64,000 nucleotides of DNA from positions 235,792,394 through 235,856,393 of the forward strand of contig NC_088792.1 of the NCBI RefSeq assembly GCF_011386835.1. The letters are read 5' to 3'. The stretch comes from Chrysemys picta bellii. Lineage: Eukaryota > Chordata > Testudines > Emydidae. Under the pieces are notes generated by a model, which was not told the origin of the DNA, ran no database searches, and saw only the letters and a program-made list of their open reading frames with translations. Position numbers and translations under genes: made by a program. Shown here piece after piece: positions 37,701 through 44,591 of the stretch. The stretch's first letter is position 1. Every line of letters begins with the position of its first letter.

Positions 37701-38290
37701 AAACTTTCCAGCCATCTCACAGTTCCTGCACTCTTTCTACGTGTCATTGTGACGAGTCCTTCATTTTCCCAGTTCCTTTGAGCAAACCAACATGAGTTCA
37801 CACTCAATACCAAGCAAAATGGATCCCTGATCAGCTAAACCCTGTAACAAGAGCCTCAAAAGACCCACTCCCATCTTGAAAATAAACATTACAAATATGC
37901 AATCAATGAAAGTTTTAAAACTTTGCAACAACACTGTGACACTAATGTCTTATTAACAAGAGCCCTCTGGTTGCTTTCTCTTTCTAGAGAGCAAAGTTGC
38001 AAAAGTCATTCCGAAAATAGTGTCTGTCACCAATGCAATATGAAAATATTTTATAAATACATGATAGGCAATACATCACCCAAACTTAGTTTGCACTTAT
38101 TAAGAGATATGTTTTCTTAAGTTACTAAAAAGGTGTATTACTTTATATTTTCAGGGGCAACTGGATTGGAGAAGCACCATATAAAGTAGGAGTCCCGTGT
38201 TCCGCTTGCCCTCCTAGTTATGGAGCTGCTTGTACTGACAATCTTTGTTTTCCAGGAATAACATCAAACTACTTATATTGGTTTAAATAA
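2951..38290 (+). CDS. PI15: Peptidase inhibitor 15 (PI15), five coding exons, complete
   Basis: PI15 is a secreted CAP-superfamily (CRISP/antigen 5/PR-1) glycoprotein, first described as a weak trypsin inhibitor (P25TI). The exons 2951-3223, 33610-33728, 34509-34641, 34808-34923 and 38155-38290 sum to 777 bases, or 258 residues plus stop. This equals the family length I recall. Residues 1 to about 21 form a signal peptide, N-glycosylation sequons lie at 26 and 36, and a dibasic RRKR site at 57-60 should release the mature chain. The CAP domain follows, with H74 in the first block, CTHYTQMVWA near 170-179 and [12 protein letters not shown] near 206-217. A short Cys-rich tail ends in YWFK. All junctions are GT-AG and all phases agree. 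The start is the first Met before a hydrophobic leader. The gene is intact, and orthology to PI15 is clear from near-identity to vertebrate sequences. Confidence 0.96.
3224..6279. other. PI15 intron, no further feature
   Basis: AT-rich intronic DNA. I see no gene and no clear repeat boundary. A short 'aagtcaatggg' type word near 3498 belongs to a dispersed amniote repeat family too decayed here to delimit. Confidence 0.5.
6288..7452 (-). mobile_element. Non-autonomous hAT-type element with GC-rich hairpin core
   Basis: The ends are inverted: tagagtgaccagat at the left and catctggtc-like 'gtctggtcaccct a' at the right. They are flanked by near-identical 8-base duplications (cctattat at 6280-6287, catattat at 7453-7460), and an 8-base duplication is the hAT hallmark. 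A related copy at 42286-42934 has the same ends in the other orientation. The core is a long inverted repeat: about 6389-6766 pairs with 6852-7228, around an 85-base loop. The long open frames on both strands here mirror each other because of this palindrome and are not genes. No transposase is present. The strand is arbitrary and set opposite to the other copy. Confidence 0.75.
7700..7912 (+). mobile_element. Penelope-like terminal fragment (divergent subfamily)
   Basis: The copy is built like the other Penelope-like copies in this window. A left segment with 'ttattggaccaacttctgttg' (about 7737-7757) is repeated inverted as 'caacagaagttggtccaataa' (about 7835-7855), and the copy ends with 'gggaccaacatggctacagcaac'. 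It contains no coding sequence. I assign it by architecture and by recognising the word set from turtle genomes. The boundaries are approximate and I could not fix a target duplication. Confidence 0.4.
9074..9678 (-). mobile_element. Solo LTR of an endogenous retrovirus
   Basis: The 605-base unit starts TG and ends CA, with the matching 4-base duplication atat on both sides (9070-9073 and 9679-9682). On the minus strand it begins tgtgacagacccag and has a TATA-like tttaaaagg near 9512-9520. No internal retroviral sequence adjoins it, so it is a solo LTR left by recombination. Short open frames inside it are not genes. It is antisense to PI15. Confidence 0.6.
9683..11956. other. PI15 intron, no gene seen
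   Basis: AT-rich intronic sequence. Words of the type 'aaattttcaaag/tttgaaa' near 11200-11420 suggest a decayed palindromic repeat, but I cannot set its boundaries. Confidence 0.4.
11957..12079. mobile_element. Short hAT-like MITE (123 bp)
   Basis: The ends are inverted: tagggttgcca at the left and tggcaaccctt at the right. The flanking 8-mers ccctcttg (11949-11956) and cctccttg (12080-12087) agree at six of eight positions, consistent with an aged hAT target duplication. The interior has an AT-rich palindrome around 'ctttaattaaag'. No coding capacity is present. Confidence 0.6.
12088..17920. other. PI15 intron with old repeat traces
   Basis: No gene is visible. A MITE-like segment at about 13475-13710 holds an inverted pair around 'gcgggtttttcacaacgctgagcaacgtag'. 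Another trace at 16060-16220 ends in 'cgtagacaagccct', a word that resembles Harbinger-MITE termini. A third at about 16990-17190 ('tggaacctcagagttacaaac') looks like a diverged interspersed repeat. The rest is AT-rich sequence in which I see nothing specific. Confidence 0.35.
17921..17970. repeat. (TTTC)n microsatellite
   Basis: An uninterrupted tetranucleotide run of about 12 units. The Lys/Arg/Glu-rich frame on the minus strand is only a translation of this repeat. Confidence 0.95.
18190..18340 (-). mobile_element. Old CR1-like LINE fragment
   Basis: The words 'actgcagtacatcactgg', 'ccatctccaaatgg' and 'ccagtttacaatccatttgatag' are the reverse complement of a diverged CR1-type ORF2 segment as I recognise it. 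No intact frame remains. Confidence 0.3.
18369..19489 (-). mobile_element. Solo LTR of an endogenous retrovirus, antisense in PI15
   Basis: The 1,121-base unit starts TG and ends CA, flanked by a perfect 5-base duplication catgt (18364-18368 and 19490-19494). On the minus strand it begins tgtgatgctgtatg and carries a good TATA box (gatataaaaagg, about 18969-18980 read in reverse). Candidate poly(A) words near 18745 ('ttattaaac' in minus) are where a U3-R-U5 layout needs them. No gag, pol or env sequence adjoins it, so it is a solo LTR. The perfect duplication and intact TATA suggest moderate age. Confidence 0.75.
19495..21082. other. PI15 intron, no gene seen
   Basis: AT-rich intronic sequence. 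A short TG-rich patch is at 20300-20345. No repeat boundary or coding region is supported. Confidence 0.45.
21095..21680 (+). mobile_element. Penelope-like element, 5'-truncated, with inverted terminal copy
   Basis: A 12-base direct duplication (tttttttatttg at 21083-21094 and 21681-21692) flanks the copy. The left 72 bases are an inverted copy of the right end: 'agaacaggagtacttgtggc' occurs in both orientations. Between them, 21167-21340 is a decayed end of the GIY-YIG endonuclease frame ('ggagaacactttaatctg'), followed by the 3' UTR and the conserved hairpin 'gaagaagtgggctgtagccc'. Penelope-like retroelements are known for target duplications of 10-15 bases and terminal repeats in direct or inverted order. 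The copy is dead. Confidence 0.65.
21951..22347 (+). mobile_element. CR1 LINE 3' end
   Basis: The sequence shows the standard CR1 3' terminus: 'ttatgaggagaggctgaggg', 'tttagtctgcagaagagaag', 'gaggtggtggaatctccttc' and 'gatgacctcacaaggtccct', ending in the 8-base tail repeat attctatg. CR1 is the dominant LINE of reptiles and birds. The copy is 5'-truncated, as is usual, and carries only the last part of ORF2 and the 3' UTR. Confidence 0.9.
22348..24238. other. Intronic, probably LTR-like repeat sequence, unclassified
   Basis: A (CA)n run lies at 22396-22418. The stretch 22430-23520 has long GC-balanced blocks unlike the flanking AT-rich intron, which suggests an unclassified interspersed repeat, perhaps an LTR read on minus. 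I cannot place its ends. Open frames in 23518-24159 occur on both strands and show no domain. No gene is supported. Confidence 0.3.
24239..24365 (-). mobile_element. CR1 LINE 3' fragment, antisense
   Basis: 'gactcatagactttaaggcc', 'agaagggaccatcatgatcc' and 'tctgatcccctgcacatcgc' are the reverse complement of a CR1 3' UTR. The fragment is short and has no frame. Confidence 0.65.
25415..26725 (+). CDS. Harbinger DDE transposase (HARBI1-like nuclease)
   Basis: The 436-codon open frame encodes a PIF/Harbinger transposase, the nuclease that cuts and joins the element. It has a basic, coiled N-terminus (residues 30-50, RRQRRRQR). A helix-turn-helix-like region follows (about 140-190, containing [13 protein letters not shown]). 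The DDE nuclease core has all its acidic blocks: GAIDGTHI (D219), [11 protein letters not shown] (D269), GDPAYPL (D307) and [12 protein letters not shown] (E343), with 35 residues between D307 and E343. HARBI1 of vertebrates is about 350 residues, and the extra length here is N-terminal. I chose the first ATG; a second at codon 4 also fits. An aataaa at 26827 follows. No stop or frameshift is visible. Confidence 0.9.
   Translation: MASMEPAQLKTAVMNIVNTSRVLVEFMLSQDQKNEARRQRRRQRSDKRDEHTDMDTDTEFCETTGPGALEIMLLMGQVLSMERRFWARETSTDWWDRIVLQVWDDFQWLRNFRMRKGTFMELCDLLSPALKHQNTKMRAALTVEKRVGIALWKLGTPDSYRSVGNQFGVGKSTVGAAVMQVAKAITQVLLRKIVTLGNVQVIVDGFAAMGFPNCGGAIDGTHIPILAPEHQGTQYINRKGYFSMLLQALVDHKGHFTNINVGWPGRVHDARVFRNTTLFKGLQQGTYFPDQKITIGDVEMPILILGDPAYPLMPWLMKPYTGSLDRSQELFNYRLSKCRMVVECAFGCLKGRWRSLLTRSDLSQTNLPIVISACCVLHNLCESKGETFMAGWKAEANRLAADYVQPDTRAVRRAHQEALCIREALKTSFMTGQATV
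26827..26866. terminator. Convergent polyadenylation signals of the two Harbinger genes
   Basis: On + an aataaa lies at 26827-26832, about 100 bases after the transposase stop. On - two aataaa words (tttatt at 26854-26859 and 26861-26866 on +) lie about 190 bases past the Myb-like stop. The two transcripts would end against each other within 40 bases. Confidence 0.5.
27055..29119 (-). CDS. Harbinger Myb/SANT-like DNA-binding protein, two exons
   Basis: This is the second Harbinger protein, which in characterised elements binds the termini and carries the transposase to the nucleus. Exon 1 runs 29119-28537 and ends at donor cag|gtgagt (phase 1). Exon 2 runs 27470-27055 after acceptor ccctccag. 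Together they give 999 bases, or 332 residues plus stop, fully in frame. Residues 24-116 are a trihelix/Myb_DNA-bind_4-like domain (W28, W40, [13 protein letters not shown], then [12 protein letters not shown]). Residues 146-155 are an acidic run. Exon 2 adds a basic patch (RRRKKK) and a charged coiled coil rich in R/E/Q. A later Met at residue 17 (MQADNRKK) is an alternative start. The ORF readthrough past 28537 is intronic. Confidence 0.82.
28147..28437 (+). CDS. Unexplained 96-aa ORF inside the Harbinger element
   Basis: This complete ATG-to-TAG frame lies within the intron of the Myb-like gene, on the opposite strand. The start has a fair context (ggttaccatga). The protein begins [16 protein letters not shown], has a central [14 protein letters not shown] and ends in [11 protein letters not shown]. 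It is mixed in charge, looks helical, and has no signal peptide, membrane segment or domain that I recognise. It could be a third element protein, a remnant of captured host sequence, or a chance frame. No function is claimed. Confidence 0.35.
   Translation: MSDITLLRITQQDKEWMLLECQQTPRPYAARLCHAMIPDYLLQAWCGQVSYHGGRNKTALPRNLVARLLEYLQESFMEMSLEDFRSIPRHVNRLFQ
29458..29904. other. Spacer between two Harbinger copies
   Basis: This 447-base spacer may continue the repeat that the Harbinger element split, since similar GC-balanced sequence lies just left of 25040. No coding region is seen. Confidence 0.3.
29905..31960 (+). mobile_element. Decayed Harbinger copy, 3' part missing
   Basis: The copy starts with gggtatgtctacactacg after a TTA at 29902-29904, and its first 500 bases align with the start of the intact element. 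It holds a broken transposase (next entry) and an aataaa near 31794. Sequence related to the Myb-like gene and the right terminus is absent, and similarity ends near 31950. It could be an internally deleted or truncated copy. The 3' limit is approximate. Confidence 0.7.
30406..31685 (+). pseudogene. Harbinger transposase pseudogene
   Basis: The sequence is collinear with the intact transposase at 25415-26725 from its third Met to the shared C-terminus [11 protein letters not shown]. It is disabled by an in-frame TAG at 30484, an in-frame TGA near 30628 and a one-base deletion near 31310 that shifts the frame after GDPAYP. The acidic blocks [14 protein letters not shown] and VECAFGCLK are still readable, but [15 protein letters not shown] changes alter the second block (HEA in place of HDA). 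It cannot make a full transposase. Confidence 0.85.
31961..33609. other. PI15 intron, no gene seen
   Basis: AT-rich intronic sequence. A possible old LINE trace lies near 32040-32190 ('gagataattctcattggtctgtaattccc'), too diverged to classify with confidence. Nothing else is supported. Confidence 0.35.
33610..33728 (+). CDS. PI15: PI15 coding exon 2
   Basis: The acceptor is tttgtcag (ending 33609) and the donor is gtaggt at 33729. The 119 bases encode residues 92-130 and two bases of Arg131, starting [17 protein letters not shown] and including the [15 protein letters not shown] block of the CAP domain. The exon ends in phase 2, which matches the phase of the next exon. It lies about 30.4 kb from the previous coding exon. 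Confidence 0.95.
34028..34447. mobile_element. Non-autonomous hAT element beside PI15 exon 3
   Basis: The 420-base element has inverted ends cagggccagctc and gagccggccctg, flanked by a perfect 8-base duplication ataacaag (34020-34027 and 34448-34455). The interior is GC-rich with two oppositely oriented 'cctgggagggaggg' blocks, and there is no coding capacity. The perfect duplication implies a fairly recent insertion. It lies in the PI15 intron, 53 bases before exon 3. Confidence 0.85.
34509..34641 (+). CDS. PI15: PI15 coding exon 3
   Basis: The acceptor is taatctag (ending 34508). The 133 bases complete Arg131 and encode residues 132-175, from [15 protein letters not shown] through [11 protein letters not shown] to the CAP motif start CTHYTQ. 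The donor reads cag|gttatctg, a GT with poor match to the usual purine-A-G-T context. A hAT element and its target duplication end only 53 bases upstream of this exon. Confidence 0.95.
34702..34750. repeat. (TG)n microsatellite in a 166-base PI15 intron
   Basis: A nearly pure TG run of about 24 units with one TTTG interruption. It occupies almost a third of the intron between PI15 coding exons 3 and 4. Confidence 0.95.
34808..34923 (+). CDS. PI15: PI15 coding exon 4
   Basis: This exon follows a very short intron of 166 bases (34642-34807) that contains a long TG microsatellite. The acceptor is tttattcag and the donor is gtgagt at 34924. It encodes residues 176-213 and two bases of Lys214, including [11 protein letters not shown] and the second CAP signature YLVCNYAPK. 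The junction phase matches the final exon. Confidence 0.95.
34924..37145. other. PI15 intron, no gene seen
   Basis: AT-rich intronic DNA. The segment 35280-35380 has a SINE-like word set ('ggccttgcatgcccatggtgctgtataa') that I could not classify. No open frame with a recognisable domain is present. Confidence 0.4.
37159..37371. mobile_element. Penelope-like terminal palindrome
   Basis: The copy is flanked by a 15-base duplication atgtattagaaggtt (37146-37160 and 37372-37386), overlapping the start by one or two bases. The left arm 'ggacttgtggcaccttagag' returns inverted at the right, around 'gcatccgaagaagtgggctg'. A short direct duplication 'caacaaatttaacaaattta' lies at the junction. There is no coding sequence. 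It lies in the last PI15 intron. Confidence 0.65.
38155..38290 (+). CDS. PI15: PI15 last coding exon
   Basis: The acceptor is tattttcag (ending 38154). The exon completes Lys214 and encodes residues 215-258: [15 protein letters not shown], then a Cys-rich tail and the C-terminal SNYLYWFK, followed by TAA at 38288-38290. The 3' UTR continues from here for an unknown distance. Confidence 0.95.
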
Positions 38291-41200
38291 GTTAACAGAA
38301 GTTTACATTATTTTTAAATAATATGGCTGAGTAACAAAAGCTTGTATATTGAATTTTGCACATATTATATATATATATAGTAATAATACCCTTGTTTTCT
38401 TTTTATATCCTTTTGCATAATTAGCTTTCAGAGTACAGTATAGATTCATTTTTAACTCTTTGGAATTTATAACTATAATTCTCCATTTCAGGCCATGATC
38501 ATGTAGAGAAGGATAACCTTATATCATCTTAAGAAAGTGTAACTTCCTAAAGAATATGTTCTGTTTGATATTAAAAGAAAATTTAAAAGGGCACTGTCAA
38601 CTTAAGTCTAAAATATGACCCTTCCCTTTGAAATTATAGATATAGATAGATAATGGCCACTGGCAACTACATCAGTGCTTTAAAAATGAAAAATGTACAA
38701 ATGTACAAAAAAAGTACACCCCCCTTCCACACCTACATTGTCCTCATCTTGCAAATGGCTACTCCCATTTGCACTTATGCTTACTCCTGCATAGTCAATG
38801 GGACTCTGAGCAAGAGTAAACATATGTGCAGGAGGAACTCCAGTATTCAGCCTTATGTTAGCTCCCCCATGCACAACAGTGATTAACTTAAGGTATTTCA
38901 AGAGTTCCACACATGGCTGCTGCTATCATCAATGATGCCTGTGTGGAGATAGAGAAGTAAAGAATAGGGAGCCATGCTGGCCTTTGTACCACTAAGAAAT
39001 ATGATGGAACTGCAAGTGTTCACCAACCAGACTAAAGCTTTGTCTAATCTATAAAGTTGTATCACTTTAACTATACTGTATAGTTAACATTGTAGAACCC
39101 CATTAATGTGGATGCAGTTATATTGGTTTAAAGGCACTCTTTACCAGTGTAACTATTCCATATGGGAAGGGGAATAACTATATTGGCATAAGACACCTTT
39201 ATACAAGTATAACTGGATCCATACTAGGGCTTTTACCTGTTAAATATGTTAGTAAAAAAAAAAAAAAATCACATCCCTAGCTGAAATAGTGCTACAGGTA
39301 AAACTTCCAATCAGGCCTAAGTGTTGCACAATTTTGACTAACGGGTATCCCAAATAAAAAGTACAAAGTGAAAAGGGAACTTTTATTTAAAAAAAAGGGG
39401 GGGGGGGATTTTTTAACAGTGTGCAACAAAAAAACAGAATCTGTAAAACAGTTGACAGAGTCCTTTAAACAATATGGTGAAGCTATTTCCTGAAGTATCT
39501 TTATAAACCAGCGAAGAAAAATATATTTATTCTCCCCCCCAAAAAGCAAACTTCTTGTGGGAGCTAAGTAGAAAATTTCTGGAGAAAGGGACTACAGCTG
39601 AAACTAGAACACTGTATATATGTATAGATAGCTTGTCCTGAATGGTATCCATAACAGACCAGGGTCCAAATTCTGCCCTCAGATACATGTGTGCAAGTGT
39701 CATTGAAGTGACTGAGAGTTGTTCCTTCATATCACAAGGCAGAATTTTGCTCATGATGAACAGGGAATACAAGTGATTAGTTGTTTACAATTTCCCACAT
39801 TTCCACTCTGCCTGGCACAGATATGTTGGGAGCTTAGAAGTTCATAAGCTTTGGAAGTTCATGTGCTTCACCAGAATCATATATATATACATTTTATTTT
39901 AAAGCAAAGATGTCGTCTTCCCAAGGCTGTTTAAGAAAGTCTGCCACCAGAGGACACGATAACTTTACTAAAATTACAAATATGGGAATAATTTACATGT
40001 AGTCAACCCTATTGCCAAAGGGATCAATTAAATGGACTGAATGAGTGAGGTAGTAGTACATGGCAAATGGAATTATCACACTTCAGATATCTATGATTTG
40101 ACACTAACTCAGAGAAAGTCATTTATTGTACTGTAGCTCTTCAAGTATCTCTCTGGCTGACGTTCCTTTGTCTAACATGACAATAATTAGAGAAGTATAT
40201 AATGCCACTAGGCATGAGAACTTAAAACCAAAACCACATGTGATGTTTCTGTAACTTTTATTTTAGTAACAATTTAAATGTTACAGGTTTTCCTTACTGT
40301 TAACAATGGGCTTGAGGTCCTGCAGTCCTCACTTGGTCAAATAGTCCAACTGGGTGAAATTCACCCCTTTGCAGAGGGAAAACACAAGCTCTGTGCAGCA
40401 CTTAAGGCTCTATTTGAAAGGTTCCGTTTTAAGTGGTACATAAGCCATGTTCTGTAACCCAATGGGAGTTTTGACTAAGGAATATAGAGGCAAAATGCAT
40501 TTTTGTTCCACATGACAGATGGTTTTTGGAGGATGAAGGGGTAAGAGATAAAATTTTACATGTTTGCATTTCCTTACATTTGCAAAAAATAACAGGCAGA
40601 GACTATGTTAACAAAAGTTCTAAACTGCAGAGCCTAAGGATTAGGGTTAATGTTTAACAACTATGCACTTTGTAACTTGCAACTTGTACATTGTGTGGTA
40701 CACTTTCCAAACAGAACTAGAAATTGTAAATTAATTTATAATTGTGTAATTCAGCTGAAAGTATTATAACGGGTATATATGTTATTGTATATGTAACTTT
40801 TTTTAACTTGGTAATAATAAGCTGATCATTTGGAATATTCTGTTTTCTGTAGATATAAGTAATAGGAAACTTTGCTACTATCAAACAGGGGTGCAGATTT
40901 TTTTCAAAACACAGTAATGGTGCTACGGATAATTATATCTGTCATAATCACACTGTAATTTACAGCAGCAGGAAATAATCTGGATATAAGCTATTTCATA
41001 AGAGCAGCTTCTGAGAAAACCAGCAGCAAGCATTTAGTTTAACATATTTCATTTAACAGAGAAGGTTACAGCCAACTGGACATTTGACTAACCAAATGCA
41101 GTTTACCCTTCAATTTTTTATAAACGTGCATTATCTATTTGAATCCCTGCAATTTCTCTCATCAGCTTTCCCTTGAGTTGAATAATGACAATGCCAGCAT

Positions 41201-42061
41201 ACATCTACCTTGATAGCCCGTGTCAGTGCTGCTTGATTGATTACCTGACACAAAATGCTGTTGGAATAAAAGTACTGTGCTGAAGACCAAAGGTGCCATA
41301 TAATATTTCCTCACCATTACAGGGCTATGCTGAGAAAAGAGAAACCCCAAAAAACCCAAATACCATGGGACTATTCCACCCATTTCACAGGTTTACAAAC
41401 CTGCACTCTTTTTCCTACAGAGCAGAATAGCAGTGTGCTTTTATAACAGTAGACTGGCCATTGGAAAAATATTCCTTTTGGATACAATATTTTTTGTTCA
41501 ACTTTAAATATAAAACAGATATTTATAAAACTGTACAAGGAATAAAATAGGGATGAAGAATAACTGATTTAAAATAAGAGACACTTATAAGAGTTATAGG
41601 AGTAAAAAGCTAAAAGGATGCAGCAATGCCATTAAGAACCCAGTGCAGCCCTTCATGTTATAATAACTGCCTGTGATATTTTTGACTCACTGTTATGTCA
41701 TTTACTGAGCAAATGGCTAGTAAAGGCTGCCTTTTTGGTGCTAAACTATATATTCTGGTGCTGGAGACATTTCTGCAGAAGACAAGTTTTATTTCTGTTG
41801 TTACAATACATGTTCTAGTGCTTGTGAGCCATTTTCAATGGAGCACAGCATCTGTGGGTAGGCCAATGAGTTATTGGCCAAATTCTGCTTTTGGAAGCAA
41901 GTACATGGTTCCTGTTGGTTTAAATAAGAGCCTTACATGCATCAAAGAGGAAAATTTAGACTATTCTAAAAAACAAAACAAAAAAGCCTATCCTAATTAC
42001 ACTTTGCACTTAAAGAACTTTCTCATTATTGTCAATAAGTGTCCTCTGTGAAGATTGGGAG
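38291..42061. other. PI15 3' UTR and downstream DNA
   Basis: No second gene is seen. The stretch is AT-rich and mostly single-copy-looking. The segment 39031-39245 has paired words of a Harbinger-type MITE ('ggatgcagttatattggttt' against 'tatacaagtataactggatcc'). A poly(G) run is at 39399-39408. How much belongs to the PI15 transcript cannot be read from the sequence. Confidence 0.4.
39353..39358 (+). terminator. PI15: Candidate PI15 polyadenylation signals
   Basis: The first canonical aataaa after the stop codon is here, about 1.06 kb downstream. A second lies at 41541-41546. I cannot decide which is used. If the second is used, the 3' UTR would include the MITE-like stretch near 39.03-39.25 kb. 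Confidence 0.25.
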
Positions 42062-43396
42062 GTGGATAAGGCCCCGTCAGCATTAATTTCAAATTGCCTA
42101 TGAACACATTTTAATGATCCCAAATCTCCTCCCAGGGGAATAACCTACTTCAGAAACTCTAAGGTTCACTTTGCTCAAATGGCCCTGTGAAGCCATACAT
42201 CCCCCTTCCTAAGGATCAGTTCACTTCCCACTGAATTCCCAGGGAAAGGGATTAGGCCTCAATTGAAGTCAATGGGAATTTTGCCTAGGGTGATCAGATG
42301 TCCCGATTTTATCGGGACTGTCCCAATATTTACTTGTTTGTCCCGCGTCCCAACCGATGTTCCTTCGGGACGCGAATTGTCCCGATATTTTGCCCCCCGG
42401 CGCACAGGCAGAGGGGGCTCGTGCCCCCCCCACCTCAACTCTGCCCCAGCCCCGCCCCGACTCCGTCCCCTCCCTCCCCCATTGGATCCCTCCCCACATA
42501 CCCGCCCTTGCCCCGCCCCCAGTCCCGCCGCCTCACTGCCCCATTGGATCCCTCCCCAAATCCCCGCCCTGGCCCCACCTCTTCCCCAAGCACGTGGCAT
42601 TCCTGCTCCTCACCCTTCCCTCCCAGGCTTGCGCTAATCAGCTGTATGGCAGCGCAAGCGCTAGAGGGAGGAGGGAGGAGCAGAATGCGGCACCCAGCTC
42701 AGGGGAGGTGGAGGCGGAGCGAAGGCGAGCTAGTGCAGGGGCGGGCGGGGAGCTGCCGGTGGGAGCTCAGCCCCCCCCAATTTTTCCTATGCTCCGGCAG
42801 CTCTTGTTTTGTTTTGTTTGTTTGTTTGATTGTTTTTGTGTTTTCCTCCGCCGCCAGATGGTTTTTTTTTGCTCCATCGACACCCTCCCCCACCCTGCGT
42901 CCTGATATTTCACATCTCTCATCTGGTCACCCTAATTTTGCCACTGATTTCGATAGGTCCAGAATCAGGAATTGCTGTCTTTTCTTTAGCTGTGGAGCTT
43001 ACTTTCTTCCAGATTCCTGTGCTTAACTCCCAGTGTTGCTAAGAGAGTTATGTACATGGGAAGTCTAATTCTACTTTCAGTTACATCCATGCAACTCCAT
43101 TGACATCTAGTTTTCTTCCTTATCTTCTCTTACCTAACTAAGTGTCTGATTCTGGACCTATTGAAATCAGTGGCAAAATTCCCATTGACTTCAGTTGAGG
43201 CCTAATTCATTTCCCTTGGAATTAAGTGGGGAATGAACTGATCCCTAGGAAGGGGGATGTATGGCTTCACAGGGCCATTTGAGCAAAGTGAACCTTAGAG
43301 TTTCTGAAGTAGGTTATTCCCCTGGGAGGAGATTTGGGATCATTAAAATGTGTTCATAGGCTATTTGAAATCATTACTGACAGGGGCCTTATCCAC
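42062..43396. repeat. Long inverted repeat (about 250 bp arms) split by a hAT element
   Basis: The left arm is 42062-42285 plus 42943-42968. The right arm is 43146-43396. The arms are reverse complements at about 94% by eye, around a 177-base spacer. Removing the hAT element at 42286-42934 and one 8-base duplication makes the left arm continuous with the right. The arms contain 'tcaatgggaattttgcc', part of a widespread amniote repeat word. It could be a foldback MITE or a local inverted duplication. Confidence 0.85.
42286..42934 (+). mobile_element. Non-autonomous hAT-type element, second copy
   Basis: The 649-base element has inverted ends tagggtgatcagatg and catctggtcaccct a, with a perfect 8-base duplication attttgcc on both sides (42278-42285 and 42935-42942). 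It shares with the copy at 6288-7452 the subterminal 'gtcccgattttatcgggac' and 'cttgtttgtcccgcgtccc', in the other orientation, but lacks that copy's long hairpin. The GC-rich open frames here are not genes. Confidence 0.85.
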
Positions 43397-44538
43397 ATAG
43401 TAATAAGACATTTTGTAAAGCCTTGAGTCTTGTGAATAAAGTTTCTCTCAGTTACTGTTGATTTCATTCAGCCAACCTGAGAGCAACTCACAAATGATTT
43501 GCCATTTTTATTGGTGGTTTTCTGTAACTGTGAAGTATGTAAATTCCTGCATCCTGGCTTTTAACTATGCACTGGTTCTGATAACCAGAAAGTATGTGAA
43601 TCCATACATTGGGTTTCAGAGCTTCCCTCAGAATTCACCATCGTTATGCATACAATGAACATGATCCCTTCAACTTCTCATTTCTTCTAGAGGAAAAAGA
43701 ATACTTCTGATTAATTTATGACATTTTAGTTTATTATTAAACATAATTTCCAGGCCTTCTTTCTGCTCAATCTTTGGTTACTGAGTTTGGCTCAGGATAT
43801 GGTTATTGTCTGGCAAACAGGAAGTACTTCCTAGTTATATTGTTATGGATTGCAATACTTGATTCAGACTGATTAATGGAATGGGTTTAAACTCCTGGTT
43901 TAGGAGCCACCCACTTCCAACGCGCTAAACAGCATTACTGTGCAGAGTTCTCTTTTGAGAAGCACTACAGAGACAACAGGAATAAAACATTTTGAATTCA
44001 AAATTATTTTCTTGTCTTCTGCAAAATGACAAAATCAAGGTGGAAAACGGGTTTCCCCATGTTTAACTCATAACAATATAGTGCAACCTTCTATGCTGTT
44101 CATCCTGATAAAAATCTTCCTACAAACTCACTAGAGCTTCAGCACATCATCACACAAGGCAGAAACTATTTATGTACAAAGTTGAAGGTAATACCCTCCT
44201 CACAGGGAGTTAGTGGCAATATGGGATTGCTCTAAAGAAGTAAATCTCTTTGTTTCATGCAGGGTCTTATTGTTTCATTGAAGAGGTGCTTGAGTGCTGG
44301 GATTCATTTAATAAGTAAACTGATTTCAGATAGTCTATAATTACTAAATGCTTGTATATTTGCTTTTCTCTTCATTTTCTTCCATACCATACCATTCCAT
44401 ACCATACCATAACAGAATAGACGGTTTTGGCATTCATACATACAACAGAAGATTTGGTTCTTACTATCGAAAATCAACCCCAAAATGTTTTAAGTATTTA
44501 TGCAATGAAATTTCTTGTTTCTCACACACTTTTAGGAT

Positions 44539-44591
<53 letters not shown>

